Shown here piece after piece: positions 49,890 through 56,878 of a stretch of DNA of 64,000 bases (positions are counted from its first letter, which is position 1; each line of letters starts with the position of its first letter). This DNA comes from Nocardioides phosphati (lineage in GTDB: Bacteria > Actinomycetota > Actinomycetes > Propionibacteriales > Nocardioidaceae): positions 765,949 through 829,948 of the forward strand of contig NZ_BMNI01000001.1 in assembly GCF_014646375.1 (NCBI RefSeq). The letters are read 5' to 3'. The position numbers were made by a program, and so were the translations under genes. The notes beneath the pieces were generated by a model. It was not told where the DNA came from and did no database searches. It worked only from the letters and a program-made list of their open reading frames with translations.

Positions 49890-51259
49890 GGGACGACGAT
49901 CGCACGCGGCAGCAGCACCGTCACGCGCATCCGCTGGTCGTGCGCGCAGGGCACCCCCGCCGCCACGCCGTACGCCGCGTGGTCGCCGCCGCAGCAGAGG
50001 CGCAGCTCGCCGCCGGCCGAGGTGACCAGCTGCTCGACGAGGGAGAGGCCGAGGCCCGAGCCGCGGCGACTGCGTGCCTCGGGGGCGCGGGTGAAGCGGC
50101 CGGTCACGCTGCGCAGCAGGTCGGGGGCGAGGCCCTCACCGGCGTCCTCGACCTCGAGCACGACCCACGGGCCGGTGGTGCGCGCGGACAGGCTCACCGG
50201 GGCGGAGCCGTGGAGGAGCGCGTTGTCGAGCAGGTTGGTGAGCACCCGGCGCACCTCGTGGTCGGCGAGGCCGGTGGCGAGCGCCGGCTCCGCCACCCTC
50301 ACGTCGGCGATGCCGTGGTCGGCGGCCGCCTCGCGCGCGAGCGCTGCCACGTCGACCGGTTCCGCGGACCCCGACGGCTCTGCCTGCTCGAGGAGGTCGG
50401 CGCCGAGCTGGACCAGCCGGTCGACGTCGGCGCCCAGCTCGTCGAGCGTCCGCTCGTACGCCGCGGCGTCGCGTGGCCGGCTCCGGGCCAGCTGGATGCG
50501 GGCCTTGAGAAGGGTGAGCGGGGTGCGGAGCTCGTGGCTGGCGTCCTGGACGAAGCGGCGTTCGCGCTCGAGGGCCTGCTCCTGGGCGCCGAGCATCGCG
50601 TTGAGGGTGTGGCCGAGCCGGGTGACCTCGTCGTGCCGGTCGGCTGGCACGTCGAGGCGCAGGCCCTGGCGGCCACGCGCGATCTCGGCCGCCTGGTGGC
50701 GGTAGCGCTCGACGGGCCGGAGGGCGGACCGGGCGAGCATGCTGCCCACCGCGGTGGCGAGCGCGAGCGAGACCACCCCGGCGAGCAGCAGCTGGCCGAA
50801 GAGCTCGCGCAGGGCCTCGTCGCGGTGCTGCCGGCGGACCGCGACGAGCAGCCACGGCCCGTCGGCGGAGAGTCGCACGGCCCGCACCCGCACCGGCCGG
50901 GAGTCGTCCAGCAGGAAGATCGAGCCGACGTCGAGCGTGCGCGAGCCGGTCTGCGGGAGCCGAGAGGGGGCCACGATGGGGGCATCGGAGGCGGCGCCGC
51001 CGTGCGCGACCACGCGGCCGTCACGGATCACCTGCCAGTCCGTGCCCGTGGCGGTCGCCCGGGCGGGAGCGCTCACCGTGCCCTGCGGTCCGACCAGGGG
51101 CGTGATCGTGGCGACCGCCTTGTGGAGGTCGGTGGCGAGCCCGCGGTCGAGGGCGTAGGCGACGCGCTCGTAGACGAAGCCGCCGGCCAGGCAGAGCAGC
51201 ACGGCCATCGCCGCCGCGAAGCCGGCGACGAGGCGCACGTGCAGCGGCAGGCGCTTCAC
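49886..51259 (-). CDS. sensor histidine kinase
   Basis: 457 residues from a GTG overlapping the regulator stop. First transmembrane helix at ~9-31, an extracytoplasmic sensor of about 130 residues (GTDWQVIRDGRVVAHGG, FLLDDSRPVRVRAVRLSADGPW), and a second helix (LLLAGVVSLALATAVGSMLA). A HAMP domain follows, then HisKA with phospho-acceptor His-242 in DASHELRTPLTLLKAR. The HATPase domain has the N box NLLDNALLHG, G1 EDAGEGL and G2 GSGLGLSLV. It phosphorylates the regulator encoded just upstream. Signal unknown. Confidence 0.93.
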   Translation of the reverse strand: MKRLPLHVRLVAGFAAAMAVLLCLAGGFVYERVAYALDRGLATDLHKAVATITPLVGPQGTVSAPARATATGTDWQVIRDGRVVAHGGAASDAPIVAPSRLPQTGSRTLDVGSIFLLDDSRPVRVRAVRLSADGPWLLVAVRRQHRDEALRELFGQLLLAGVVSLALATAVGSMLARSALRPVERYRHQAAEIARGRQGLRLDVPADRHDEVTRLGHTLNAMLGAQEQALERERRFVQDASHELRTPLTLLKARIQLARSRPRDAAAYERTLDELGADVDRLVQLGADLLEQAEPSGSAEPVDVAALAREAAADHGIADVRVAEPALATGLADHEVRRVLTNLLDNALLHGSAPVSLSARTTGPWVVLEVEDAGEGLAPDLLRSVTGRFTRAPEARSRRGSGLGLSLVEQLVTSAGGELRLCCGGDHAAYGVAAGVPCAHDQRMRVTVLLPRAIVVP

Positions 51260-51933
51260 GGCAGGTCCACGCGGAAGCCGGCGCCGCGCACCGTCGTGAT
51301 CGTGTCGGTGCCGAACGGGCGGTCGATCTTGGCCCGGATGCGCGCCAGGTGGACGTCCATGACGTTGCTGGCGATGTCGGTCTCGCCGTCCCACACCCGG
51401 TCGAAGAGGTCGAAGCGCGACACCACGCGGCCCGCGTTCGCGACGAGTACCGCCAGGATGTCGAATTCGCGGACCGACAGGTCGATCGGCACCTCGCCCC
51501 GGCTGGCGGTCCGGGCCGCCGTGTCGACGACCAGGTCACCGACGGTGAGCACGGGCGGAGCCTCCCGCTGCGAACGGCGGTGGAGCGCCCGCAGCCGGGC
51601 CAGCAGCTCGCCCAGGTCGAACGGCTTCGGCAGGTAGTCGTCGGCGCCCGCGTCGAGGCCCTCGATCCGGTCGTCGACCGCACCGCGCGCGGTGAGCAGG
51701 AGGACCGGCGTCGTCACGCCGGCGTCGCGGAGCCGGCGGCACACGGTCACGCCCGACATCTGCGGGAGCATCCAGTCGAGGAGCAGTGCGTCGTACGGCA
51801 GGCCGCCGGGCAGCGCCCGCTGGTACGCCGCGCGGCCGTCGGCCACGAGCTCGGCCGTCCAGCCCTCTTCGGTGAACGCGTCGACGAGCAGCGGCCCCAG
51901 GCGGGGGTCGTCCTCCGCGATCAGGATCTGCAT
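51256..51933 (-). CDS. OmpR/PhoB-type response regulator
   Basis: 225 residues. Receiver domain with acidic pair Glu-7/Asp-8/Asp-9, phospho-acceptor Asp-53 (LLLDWMLPQMSG), Thr in LLLTARG and Lys in YLPKPFD. The C-terminal winged helix is at ~130-225 (LSVREFDILAVLVANAGRVVSRFDLFDRVWDG, VDVHLARIRAK-type recognition helix, VRGAGFRVD). It is the first gene of the operon, 4-base overlap with the kinase gene. Divergent from the glycosyltransferase gene across 67 bp, which may be a target. Confidence 0.94.
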   Translation of the reverse strand: MQILIAEDDPRLGPLLVDAFTEEGWTAELVADGRAAYQRALPGGLPYDALLLDWMLPQMSGVTVCRRLRDAGVTTPVLLLTARGAVDDRIEGLDAGADDYLPKPFDLGELLARLRALHRRSQREAPPVLTVGDLVVDTAARTASRGEVPIDLSVREFDILAVLVANAGRVVSRFDLFDRVWDGETDIASNVMDVHLARIRAKIDRPFGTDTITTVRGAGFRVDLP

Positions 51934-52000
51934 GACTCCACTCTGCCGTGTCGATGGCGGCTTCACGGTCCCGAAAGGTCCGGGAACCTACGGTCCGGGC

Positions 52001-53404
52001 ATGGCTGCCGCCGCCGTACGCCGCGTCGCCGGGCTGGTCGTCCTGGCCGGCGCACTGCGGCTGCCGTTCGTCGGCCGGCCGCTCTCCTCTGACGAGGCCG
52101 GCTTCCTCATGCTCGCGCGACAGTGGGGCCACGGCCGCTCGCTCTACGGCGACTACTGGGTCGACCGTCCGCCGCTGCTCGTCCTGCTCTTCCGGGTGGC
52201 TGCGTTGGCCGGTGGGGAGATCCCCCTGCGCCTCCTCGGCGCGGGCGCGGTGATGGCGTCGGTCGCGCTCGCGGCCGTGCTCGGTGGCCAGGTCGCCCCA
52301 CGGCGCAGCGGCCCTGTGATGGCCGCCGCCTCGGCGCTGGTCCTGCTCGACAGCCCGCTCCTCGGTGGCCTCCTGATCGACGGGGAGCTGCTCGCGGTGC
52401 CCTTCGTGCTCGCTGGCCTCTGCAGCGTCCTCGACCGGAGGTGGCTGCTCGCCGGCTGCTGCGCGATGGCGGCTGCGCTGGTCAAGCAGAGCCTGCTCGA
52501 CGTCTTCGCCCTCGCCGCCGCGGTGCTGGTGTGGCGCCTGGTCCGGGGCAGCCGCCGCGTCGCCGTCCGCGACGGACTCGTCTTCGCCGCCGGCGCTCTG
52601 GCCACGCTGGGCGTGGTGCTCGCCGTGGCCTGGGCGCACGGCACGACGCCCGCGGGGGTCTGGGACGCCGTCGTCGTCTTCCGTGGCGAGGCCGGCGACG
52701 TCATCGCCACCCACGCCTCGCCGGCGACCAGCCACCGTGCGCGGCTGCTGGTCCTGCTCTGGATCGGCAGCGGCGCGCCCGTCCTGCTCGGGGTGACCCT
52801 CCTGCGGAAGGTGGGGCGGTCGCCGCACACCGACCTGCCGCTCGGCTGGCTCGCCGGAGCGCTGCTGGGGTGGGAGGCGCTCGGCGTGCTCCTCGGCGGC
52901 AGCTACTGGCCCCACTACCTCGTCGGCACCGTGCCCGGCACGGTCTTCGTGCTCGCCCGGGCGCTGGCCGGTGGTGCCTCCGTACGTCGCTACCTCGCCG
53001 CGCTCGCCGGCTGTGCGGTCTCGCTCGCGGCGACGTGCACCTACGTCGTGGTCATGGGCGTGCCCCGGCCCGTCGGCGTACCGGAGGTGGAGGGGTGGCT
53101 CGCTGCCCACGCGGAGAGGGGCGACACCGGGGTGGTCGCGTGGGGCCACGCCGAGATCCTCGCCAACGTCGGGCTGCGCAGCCCGTACCGCGAGCTGTGG
53201 AGCCTGCCGGTGCGGGTGCGCGACCCTCGCCTGCACGAGCTCACGCGCGTGCTGCGCGGCCCGCACCGGCCGACGTGGTTCATCACGCGGGGCCCCGGCC
53301 TCGCGTCGTGGGGGATCGACGCCTCGACCGCCCAGCCCGTCCTCGACGCGCGGTACGCCGAGGTCGAGCGGATCGGCATCTGGCGGATCTTCCACCTCGT
53401 GTGA
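52001..53404 (+). CDS. ArnT/PMT-like membrane glycosyltransferase
   Basis: 467 residues with about 10 hydrophobic helices followed by a soluble C-terminal part of ~120 residues. The first extracytoplasmic loop has the acidic pair SSDEAGFL and the following GHGRSLYGDYWVDRPPLLVLLF segment typical of GT-C (ArnT/dolichyl-phosphate-mannose-type) enzymes, which use polyprenyl-phosphate sugars on the outer face of the membrane. ATG follows a weak purine site. Divergent from the two-component operon. Acceptor unknown; cell-wall glycan or protein are the usual choices. Confidence 0.8.
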   Translation: MAAAAVRRVAGLVVLAGALRLPFVGRPLSSDEAGFLMLARQWGHGRSLYGDYWVDRPPLLVLLFRVAALAGGEIPLRLLGAGAVMASVALAAVLGGQVAPRRSGPVMAAASALVLLDSPLLGGLLIDGELLAVPFVLAGLCSVLDRRWLLAGCCAMAAALVKQSLLDVFALAAAVLVWRLVRGSRRVAVRDGLVFAAGALATLGVVLAVAWAHGTTPAGVWDAVVVFRGEAGDVIATHASPATSHRARLLVLLWIGSGAPVLLGVTLLRKVGRSPHTDLPLGWLAGALLGWEALGVLLGGSYWPHYLVGTVPGTVFVLARALAGGASVRRYLAALAGCAVSLAATCTYVVVMGVPRPVGVPEVEGWLAAHAERGDTGVVAWGHAEILANVGLRSPYRELWSLPVRVRDPRLHELTRVLRGPHRPTWFITRGPGLASWGIDASTAQPVLDARYAEVERIGIWRIFHLV

Positions 53405-53416
53405 GCTGCGGGCTCA
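53402..53416. terminator. bidirectional hairpin containing both stop codons
   Basis: TGAGC (53402-53406) pairs with GCTCA (53412-53416) over a 5-base loop. The outer triplets are the stops of the glycosyltransferase gene and the convergent SnoaL-like gene. Confidence 0.35.
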
Positions 53417-53857
53417 GCGGGCGCCGACCGCCGCAGCGAACGCGGCCGGGTCGGGAGCTGCGACCGTGCCGAGCTGGATCCGCACGCCGTACTCGTCGCG
53501 GATGCCCCAGTGCTCCGCCAGCCGGTCGCCCTCAGTGCGGTAGATGTGCACCGTCTGCATGACGAACGGCTTCCCCTCCGATCCCGGCCCGTGCATGGCG
53601 TCCAGACCCACACCGTGCCCGGTGGCGCGGACGACGACCCGGTCCTCGGTGTCGAAGACGTCCTCGATCTCGTAGCGGAGCTGGAGGACCTCGGTGACGA
53701 AGCCGAGGATCATCCGGGCGCCCTCCGGTCCGGGCGGCAGCGGGAAGGGGGAGCCGTGGTCGACGTAGTCAGCCGTCATGACCTCGTCGAGCACTGCCAG
53801 GTCCCGGCGGTTCATGGCGTCGAAGACGGCGAGTGCCGCGTCGCGTGCTGCGTTCAT
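53414..53857 (-). CDS. SnoaL-like (NTF2-fold) protein
   Basis: 147 residues. AFDAMNRRDLAVLDEVMTADYVDHGSPFPLPPGPEGARMIL and the later HGVGLDAMHGPGSEGKPFVMQTVHIYRTEGDRLAEHWGIRDE match SnoaL-like ester cyclase/polyketide-cyclase folds, commonly annotated as nuclear transport factor 2 family. These small alpha+beta barrels bind or isomerise hydrophobic compounds. It is divergent from a TetR gene, which is its likely regulator. Substrate unknown. Confidence 0.82.
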   Translation of the reverse strand: MNAARDAALAVFDAMNRRDLAVLDEVMTADYVDHGSPFPLPPGPEGARMILGFVTEVLQLRYEIEDVFDTEDRVVVRATGHGVGLDAMHGPGSEGKPFVMQTVHIYRTEGDRLAEHWGIRDEYGVRIQLGTVAAPDPAAFAAAVGAR

Positions 53858-53883
53858 GGGGGTAGCCTCCAGACTGGAACTGC

Positions 53884-53909
53884 ATTCTAGTGGAATATCA
53901 ATCTAGGCA
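53884..53909. promoter_or_regulatory. possible operator between SnoaL-like and TetR genes
   Basis: An AT-rich stretch in the 64-bp divergent gap contains ATTC-n5-GAAT (53884-53896) and two CTAG tetramers inside roughly repeated ATTCTAG / AATCTAG sequences. The repeat is imperfect, so the call is tentative. Confidence 0.3.
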
Positions 53910-53921
53910 AATGGAGGCGTC

Positions 53922-54557
53922 ATGGGAAGGGCCTACGACAACAGCGGTCGTGCCGTGCGCGCGCAGGCGACGCGCGACCAGATCGTCGACACCGCGCTCG
54001 CCCTCCTCCTCGACGGCGGGTACGCCGCGATGACCGTCGCCTCCCTCGCCGCGGCCGCGGGGGTCAGCCCCCAGACCGTCTACAACTCCATCGGCGGCAA
54101 GCCCGCCGTCGTTAAGGCGGTCTACGACCGGCTGATGGCCGGCGACGCCGAGGATGTCTCGATGAGCGAGCGCCCCGAGTTCCACGCGCTCTTCTCGGCC
54201 ACTGACCGCCTGGCCTTCGCCCGCGCGTACGCCGGCTGGTGCCGGGTCCGCGGCAGTCAGGTCGCCCCGCTGCTCGGCGCCCTCCTCGCACACGGCACCG
54301 ACGCCGCGCTGGTGGACTTCCTGGCCACCATCGAACGTGAGCGCCACGTCGGCGCCACCCATGCGCTCGAGGGCATGCGTGACCGCCTCGGCCTGCCCCC
54401 CTCGGTGCGCGGCGCCAAGGGGTTCACGCGGCTCGTCGATGCCGTCTGGGCGCTCAACGCCTCCGACACCTACGACCGGCTGGTCCGGCGTTCGGGGTGG
54501 ACGCCTGCTGAGTACGAAGAGTGGCTCGCCGGCCAGCTCGCCGTGCTGCTGGTGTGA
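53922..54557 (+). CDS. TetR-family regulator
   Basis: 211 residues. HTH at residues ~10-60 (QATRDQIVDTALALLLDGGYAAMTVASLAAAAGVSPQTVYNSIGGKPAVVKAV). The ligand domain has no recognised subclass. ATG 53922 with GGAGG six bases upstream. Probably controls itself and the divergent SnoaL-like gene. Confidence 0.86.
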   Translation: MGRAYDNSGRAVRAQATRDQIVDTALALLLDGGYAAMTVASLAAAAGVSPQTVYNSIGGKPAVVKAVYDRLMAGDAEDVSMSERPEFHALFSATDRLAFARAYAGWCRVRGSQVAPLLGALLAHGTDAALVDFLATIERERHVGATHALEGMRDRLGLPPSVRGAKGFTRLVDAVWALNASDTYDRLVRRSGWTPAEYEEWLAGQLAVLLV

Positions 54558-54584
54558 TCGGCTGTTGCTGAAGGCCCGTTGACG

Positions 54585-54791
54585 TCAGCCCTGCGCGGGA
54601 CGCCCCAGAACGCACCAGAACGCGCCGCCCACGGCGCTGCCGAGGACGACGATCACCAGCCATGCCGGCTTCGACAGGGCCCGCACGTCGCGCTCGTCGG
54701 TGCGGACCAGGTCGACCAGGCACCATGCCCAGAAGGTGAGGGCGACAGTTACGAGCAGTGTGGGCAGGAGCACCGCCGGGGACGCGTTCAC
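54585..54791 (-). CDS. small membrane protein, PLDc_N-like
   Basis: 68 residues with two hydrophobic helices (about 5-27 and 43-62), the second preceded by KPAWLVIVVLGS. The arrangement (helix, short loop WCLVDLVRTDE, KPAW helix) is that of the phospholipase-D nuclease N-terminal domain family found as stand-alone short proteins in actinobacteria. GTG start with GAGGAGACTCGAAGC upstream. Function unknown. Confidence 0.72.
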   Translation of the reverse strand: MNASPAVLLPTLLVTVALTFWAWCLVDLVRTDERDVRALSKPAWLVIVVLGSAVGGAFWCVLGRPAQG

Positions 54792-54833
54792 GCTTCGAGT
54801 CTCCTCCTGGGCCGCTGTCCGCGCCAGCGTCGC

Positions 54834-56150
54834 TCAGAGCGTGAGGGTGCCGCTGTGGGTGACGAGGACCCGGTGGCCGTGGGGCGTGCGCCACAGGTAG
54901 TAGCCGGGCTCGAGCATCGTGTAGCTCCAGCCGCCGAAGGTCTTGTGGCGGTGGTGGTTGCGACAGAGCGCGGCGAGGTTGTCGCTTGAGGTCTGGCCGG
55001 GTGGTCCACCGGGGTCGTACGGCGTGATGTGATCGATGTCGGCGCGGTGCGCGGGGCGGGTGCAGTGGGGGAAGACGCAGTGGCCGTCGCGTTCGATGAC
55101 CTGGCGACGAAGCCGGTCAGGGATCTCGTACCGGTCGGCGCGGAGGGTGGCGGTGGTGTCGATGACCTGCCGGATTGCGAGTCTCAGGTCGGGGCGCGAC
55201 AGCCATCGGCGCAGGGCGTCGAGGTCGATGAACGAGCGGGTCTTCTCGACCCGGGCGAGGCGCGCTGAGCTCGGCTGCTCTCCGGTGTGTGTTTCGGTGG
55301 ATGTCTCGGCGAGGGCCGCGGCGAGGTCGTCCGCGGTGACGTGCACCCGGAGCTCCACGCCCGCGCACGCGCCAGGGGCGCGGTTGCCGGTTGCGAGGTC
55401 CAGCCCGAGGTCGGCGCGGGCCATCTGGCCGAGGGCCTTCGCGCGGCGTACGTCGAGGGGGTCGGTGTCGCCGTGGGCGCCGAGGTGGGCGGCGCGGCGG
55501 GCGATGGCGGCTTCGAAGTCGTCGGCGTCGGTGAGGTCGACGGTCGCGTGGATGTCGGCGAGGCCGGCATGGTCGCGGTCGTCGCGGTGGACGTCGACCT
55601 TGCGGGCTTCGGCTGCCGCGGCTGCGCGGGCGTGGGCCTGGTCGGGGTCGAACCGGCTCATCGCTTCGTCGACGAGCCGGTCGATGGTGACCTTGCCGAC
55701 CTTGTGGGCGACCGGGGCGAGCTGCCGGTCGACGTACGCCGCACCCGTGGGTGGCAGGCAGCGGGTGGCCTGGGCGATCTGGCGGGCGCGCCAGACCTCG
55801 AGGGTGCCGGCCTGGGTGCGGGCGTAGATTCGCGGGAGGCGGTGGGCGAGCTCGAGGGCGTCGCCGATGTAGGTGCGCCCGGCGTCGGTGGACCTGCCGA
55901 GGACGGCGGCGAACTCGGCGATGCTGAACTCCGCCACCTCCGGGGTGCCTTCGCCGGCGAGCGGGAGGAAGCCCTGCTCCCACGACGCGCATGGGCCGAC
56001 CCGTGAGCCCTCGGCGTGGAGCGCTGCCCAGGTGGCCGCGGAGGCGAGGGTCTCGGCCTCGGAGTGCTGCACGATCCGGCGGTGCTGCTCGACCCAGCGC
56101 AGCAGTGACGACGTGTCGTCGCCGGTGCCGTCGAGAAGAGCCGCTCCCAT
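54834..56150 (-). CDS. DUF222/13E12-type HNH endonuclease, SOS-controlled
   Basis: 438 residues from ATG 56150. The long helical N-terminal part is DUF222-like (GRTYIGDALELAHRLPRIYARTQAGTLEVWRARQIAQATRCL). The C-terminal HNH domain has GHCVFPHCTRPAHRADIDHITPY, then TSSDNLAALCRNHHRHKTFG: two Cys and the catalytic His, Asn and His residues. The M. tuberculosis 13E12 repeat proteins belong to this family. An upstream in-frame ATG at 56171 lies inside the LexA box, so the later start is preferred; the purines GAGG are very close to it. A mobile or selfish nuclease induced by DNA damage is the likely nature; no repeats or target site are visible. Confidence 0.85.
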   Translation of the reverse strand: MGAALLDGTGDDTSSLLRWVEQHRRIVQHSEAETLASAATWAALHAEGSRVGPCASWEQGFLPLAGEGTPEVAEFSIAEFAAVLGRSTDAGRTYIGDALELAHRLPRIYARTQAGTLEVWRARQIAQATRCLPPTGAAYVDRQLAPVAHKVGKVTIDRLVDEAMSRFDPDQAHARAAAAAEARKVDVHRDDRDHAGLADIHATVDLTDADDFEAAIARRAAHLGAHGDTDPLDVRRAKALGQMARADLGLDLATGNRAPGACAGVELRVHVTADDLAAALAETSTETHTGEQPSSARLARVEKTRSFIDLDALRRWLSRPDLRLAIRQVIDTTATLRADRYEIPDRLRRQVIERDGHCVFPHCTRPAHRADIDHITPYDPGGPPGQTSSDNLAALCRNHHRHKTFGGWSYTMLEPGYYLWRTPHGHRVLVTHSGTLTL

Positions 56151-56163
56151 GCCTCTATTGTGA

Positions 56164-56179
56164 TCGAACATGTGTTCGA
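56164..56179. promoter_or_regulatory. LexA (SOS) box
   Basis: TCGAACATGTGTTCGA, a perfect dyad and an exact match to the actinobacterial SOS box pattern TCGAAC-n4-GTTCGA. It lies 14 bases upstream of the HNH nuclease ATG, overlapping the expected promoter. A degenerate AACATGTT palindrome follows about 25 bases upstream of it. Confidence 0.9.
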
Positions 56180-56259
56180 CGTCAATGGGCGTTCAACATG
56201 TTTCCGCAGGTCAGAGGCGGTTCTGTGGACGAAAGCCGGGCCGCTTCGTCAGGGGACGC

Positions 56260-56856
56260 TCACCCGCCGTGGATGCCCAGCTCCAGCTCGATGAAGGCCC
56301 CGATCATCGCCCGGTACGTCGCCTCGACGACCGTCTGCGAGGCACCCGCGACCTCCGCCTGAGCACGCACCTTCGCGACGACCTCCTCCACGCGCGCGGG
56401 CGCGCGGACAGCATCGCGAGGCTGCCCACGCTTGAGCTCGCCGGCGCGCGCGACGTACTGCTGGCGCTGCGCCACGAGGTCGATGATCTGGCGGTCCAGT
56501 GCATCAACACCTGCGCGCACCTCGTCGAGGGTCGTCACAGCAATTGCCGCCGCCGCCTCGACGGCGAGTGGCTCCAGCGCGAAGTGACTGACGTCGGGGA
56601 ACGGGTCGTAGAAGTGGTGGAGCAGCGCCTTCCACTCCAGGTACTCCGGCGACGTCCGGAAGCCGTCCTCATGCGCGGTGACCGACTCCCAGCGCACCAG
56701 CAGCAGGAACTCGTGCGGCCGCTCGACGCCGCGGCGCAGCTCGAGGTCGACGAACCCGGGCTGGCACGAGATCAGCGGCCGGGCCAGCTCAAACGCTGAG
56801 AGAAAGGCGGGCTCGTGCCCCGGGATGACGGGCAGGACGACGTGTTCGAGGATCAC
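56260..56856 (-). CDS. fusion of ABM-like domain and chorismate mutase domain
   Basis: 198 residues. Residues 1-95 look like an antibiotic-biosynthesis-monooxygenase/ferredoxin-like domain (ILEHVVLPVIPGHEPAFLSAFE, GFVDLELRRGVERPHEFLLLVRWES). Residues ~105-195 are an AroQ-type chorismate mutase helix bundle (VRAGVDALDRQIIDLVAQRQQYV, then K in AGELKRG, and ARVEEVVAKVRAQAE). Whether the mutase is active is uncertain; the key Arg and Lys positions appear occupied. GTG start 22 bases after the dnaE2 stop on the same strand, so it may be read from the SOS promoter. Function in that context is unknown. Confidence 0.75.
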   Translation of the reverse strand: MILEHVVLPVIPGHEPAFLSAFELARPLISCQPGFVDLELRRGVERPHEFLLLVRWESVTAHEDGFRTSPEYLEWKALLHHFYDPFPDVSHFALEPLAVEAAAAIAVTTLDEVRAGVDALDRQIIDLVAQRQQYVARAGELKRGQPRDAVRAPARVEEVVAKVRAQAEVAGASQTVVEATYRAMIGAFIELELGIHGG

Positions 56857-56878
56857 CCGCCCGATCGTGCCGCAGCTG

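Noticed and set aside
56150..56171. Start of the HNH nuclease at ATG 56171
   Set aside because: That ATG lies inside the LexA box; ATG 56150 leaves the operator in the promoter, as expected. The earlier start is not fully excluded if the message is leaderless.
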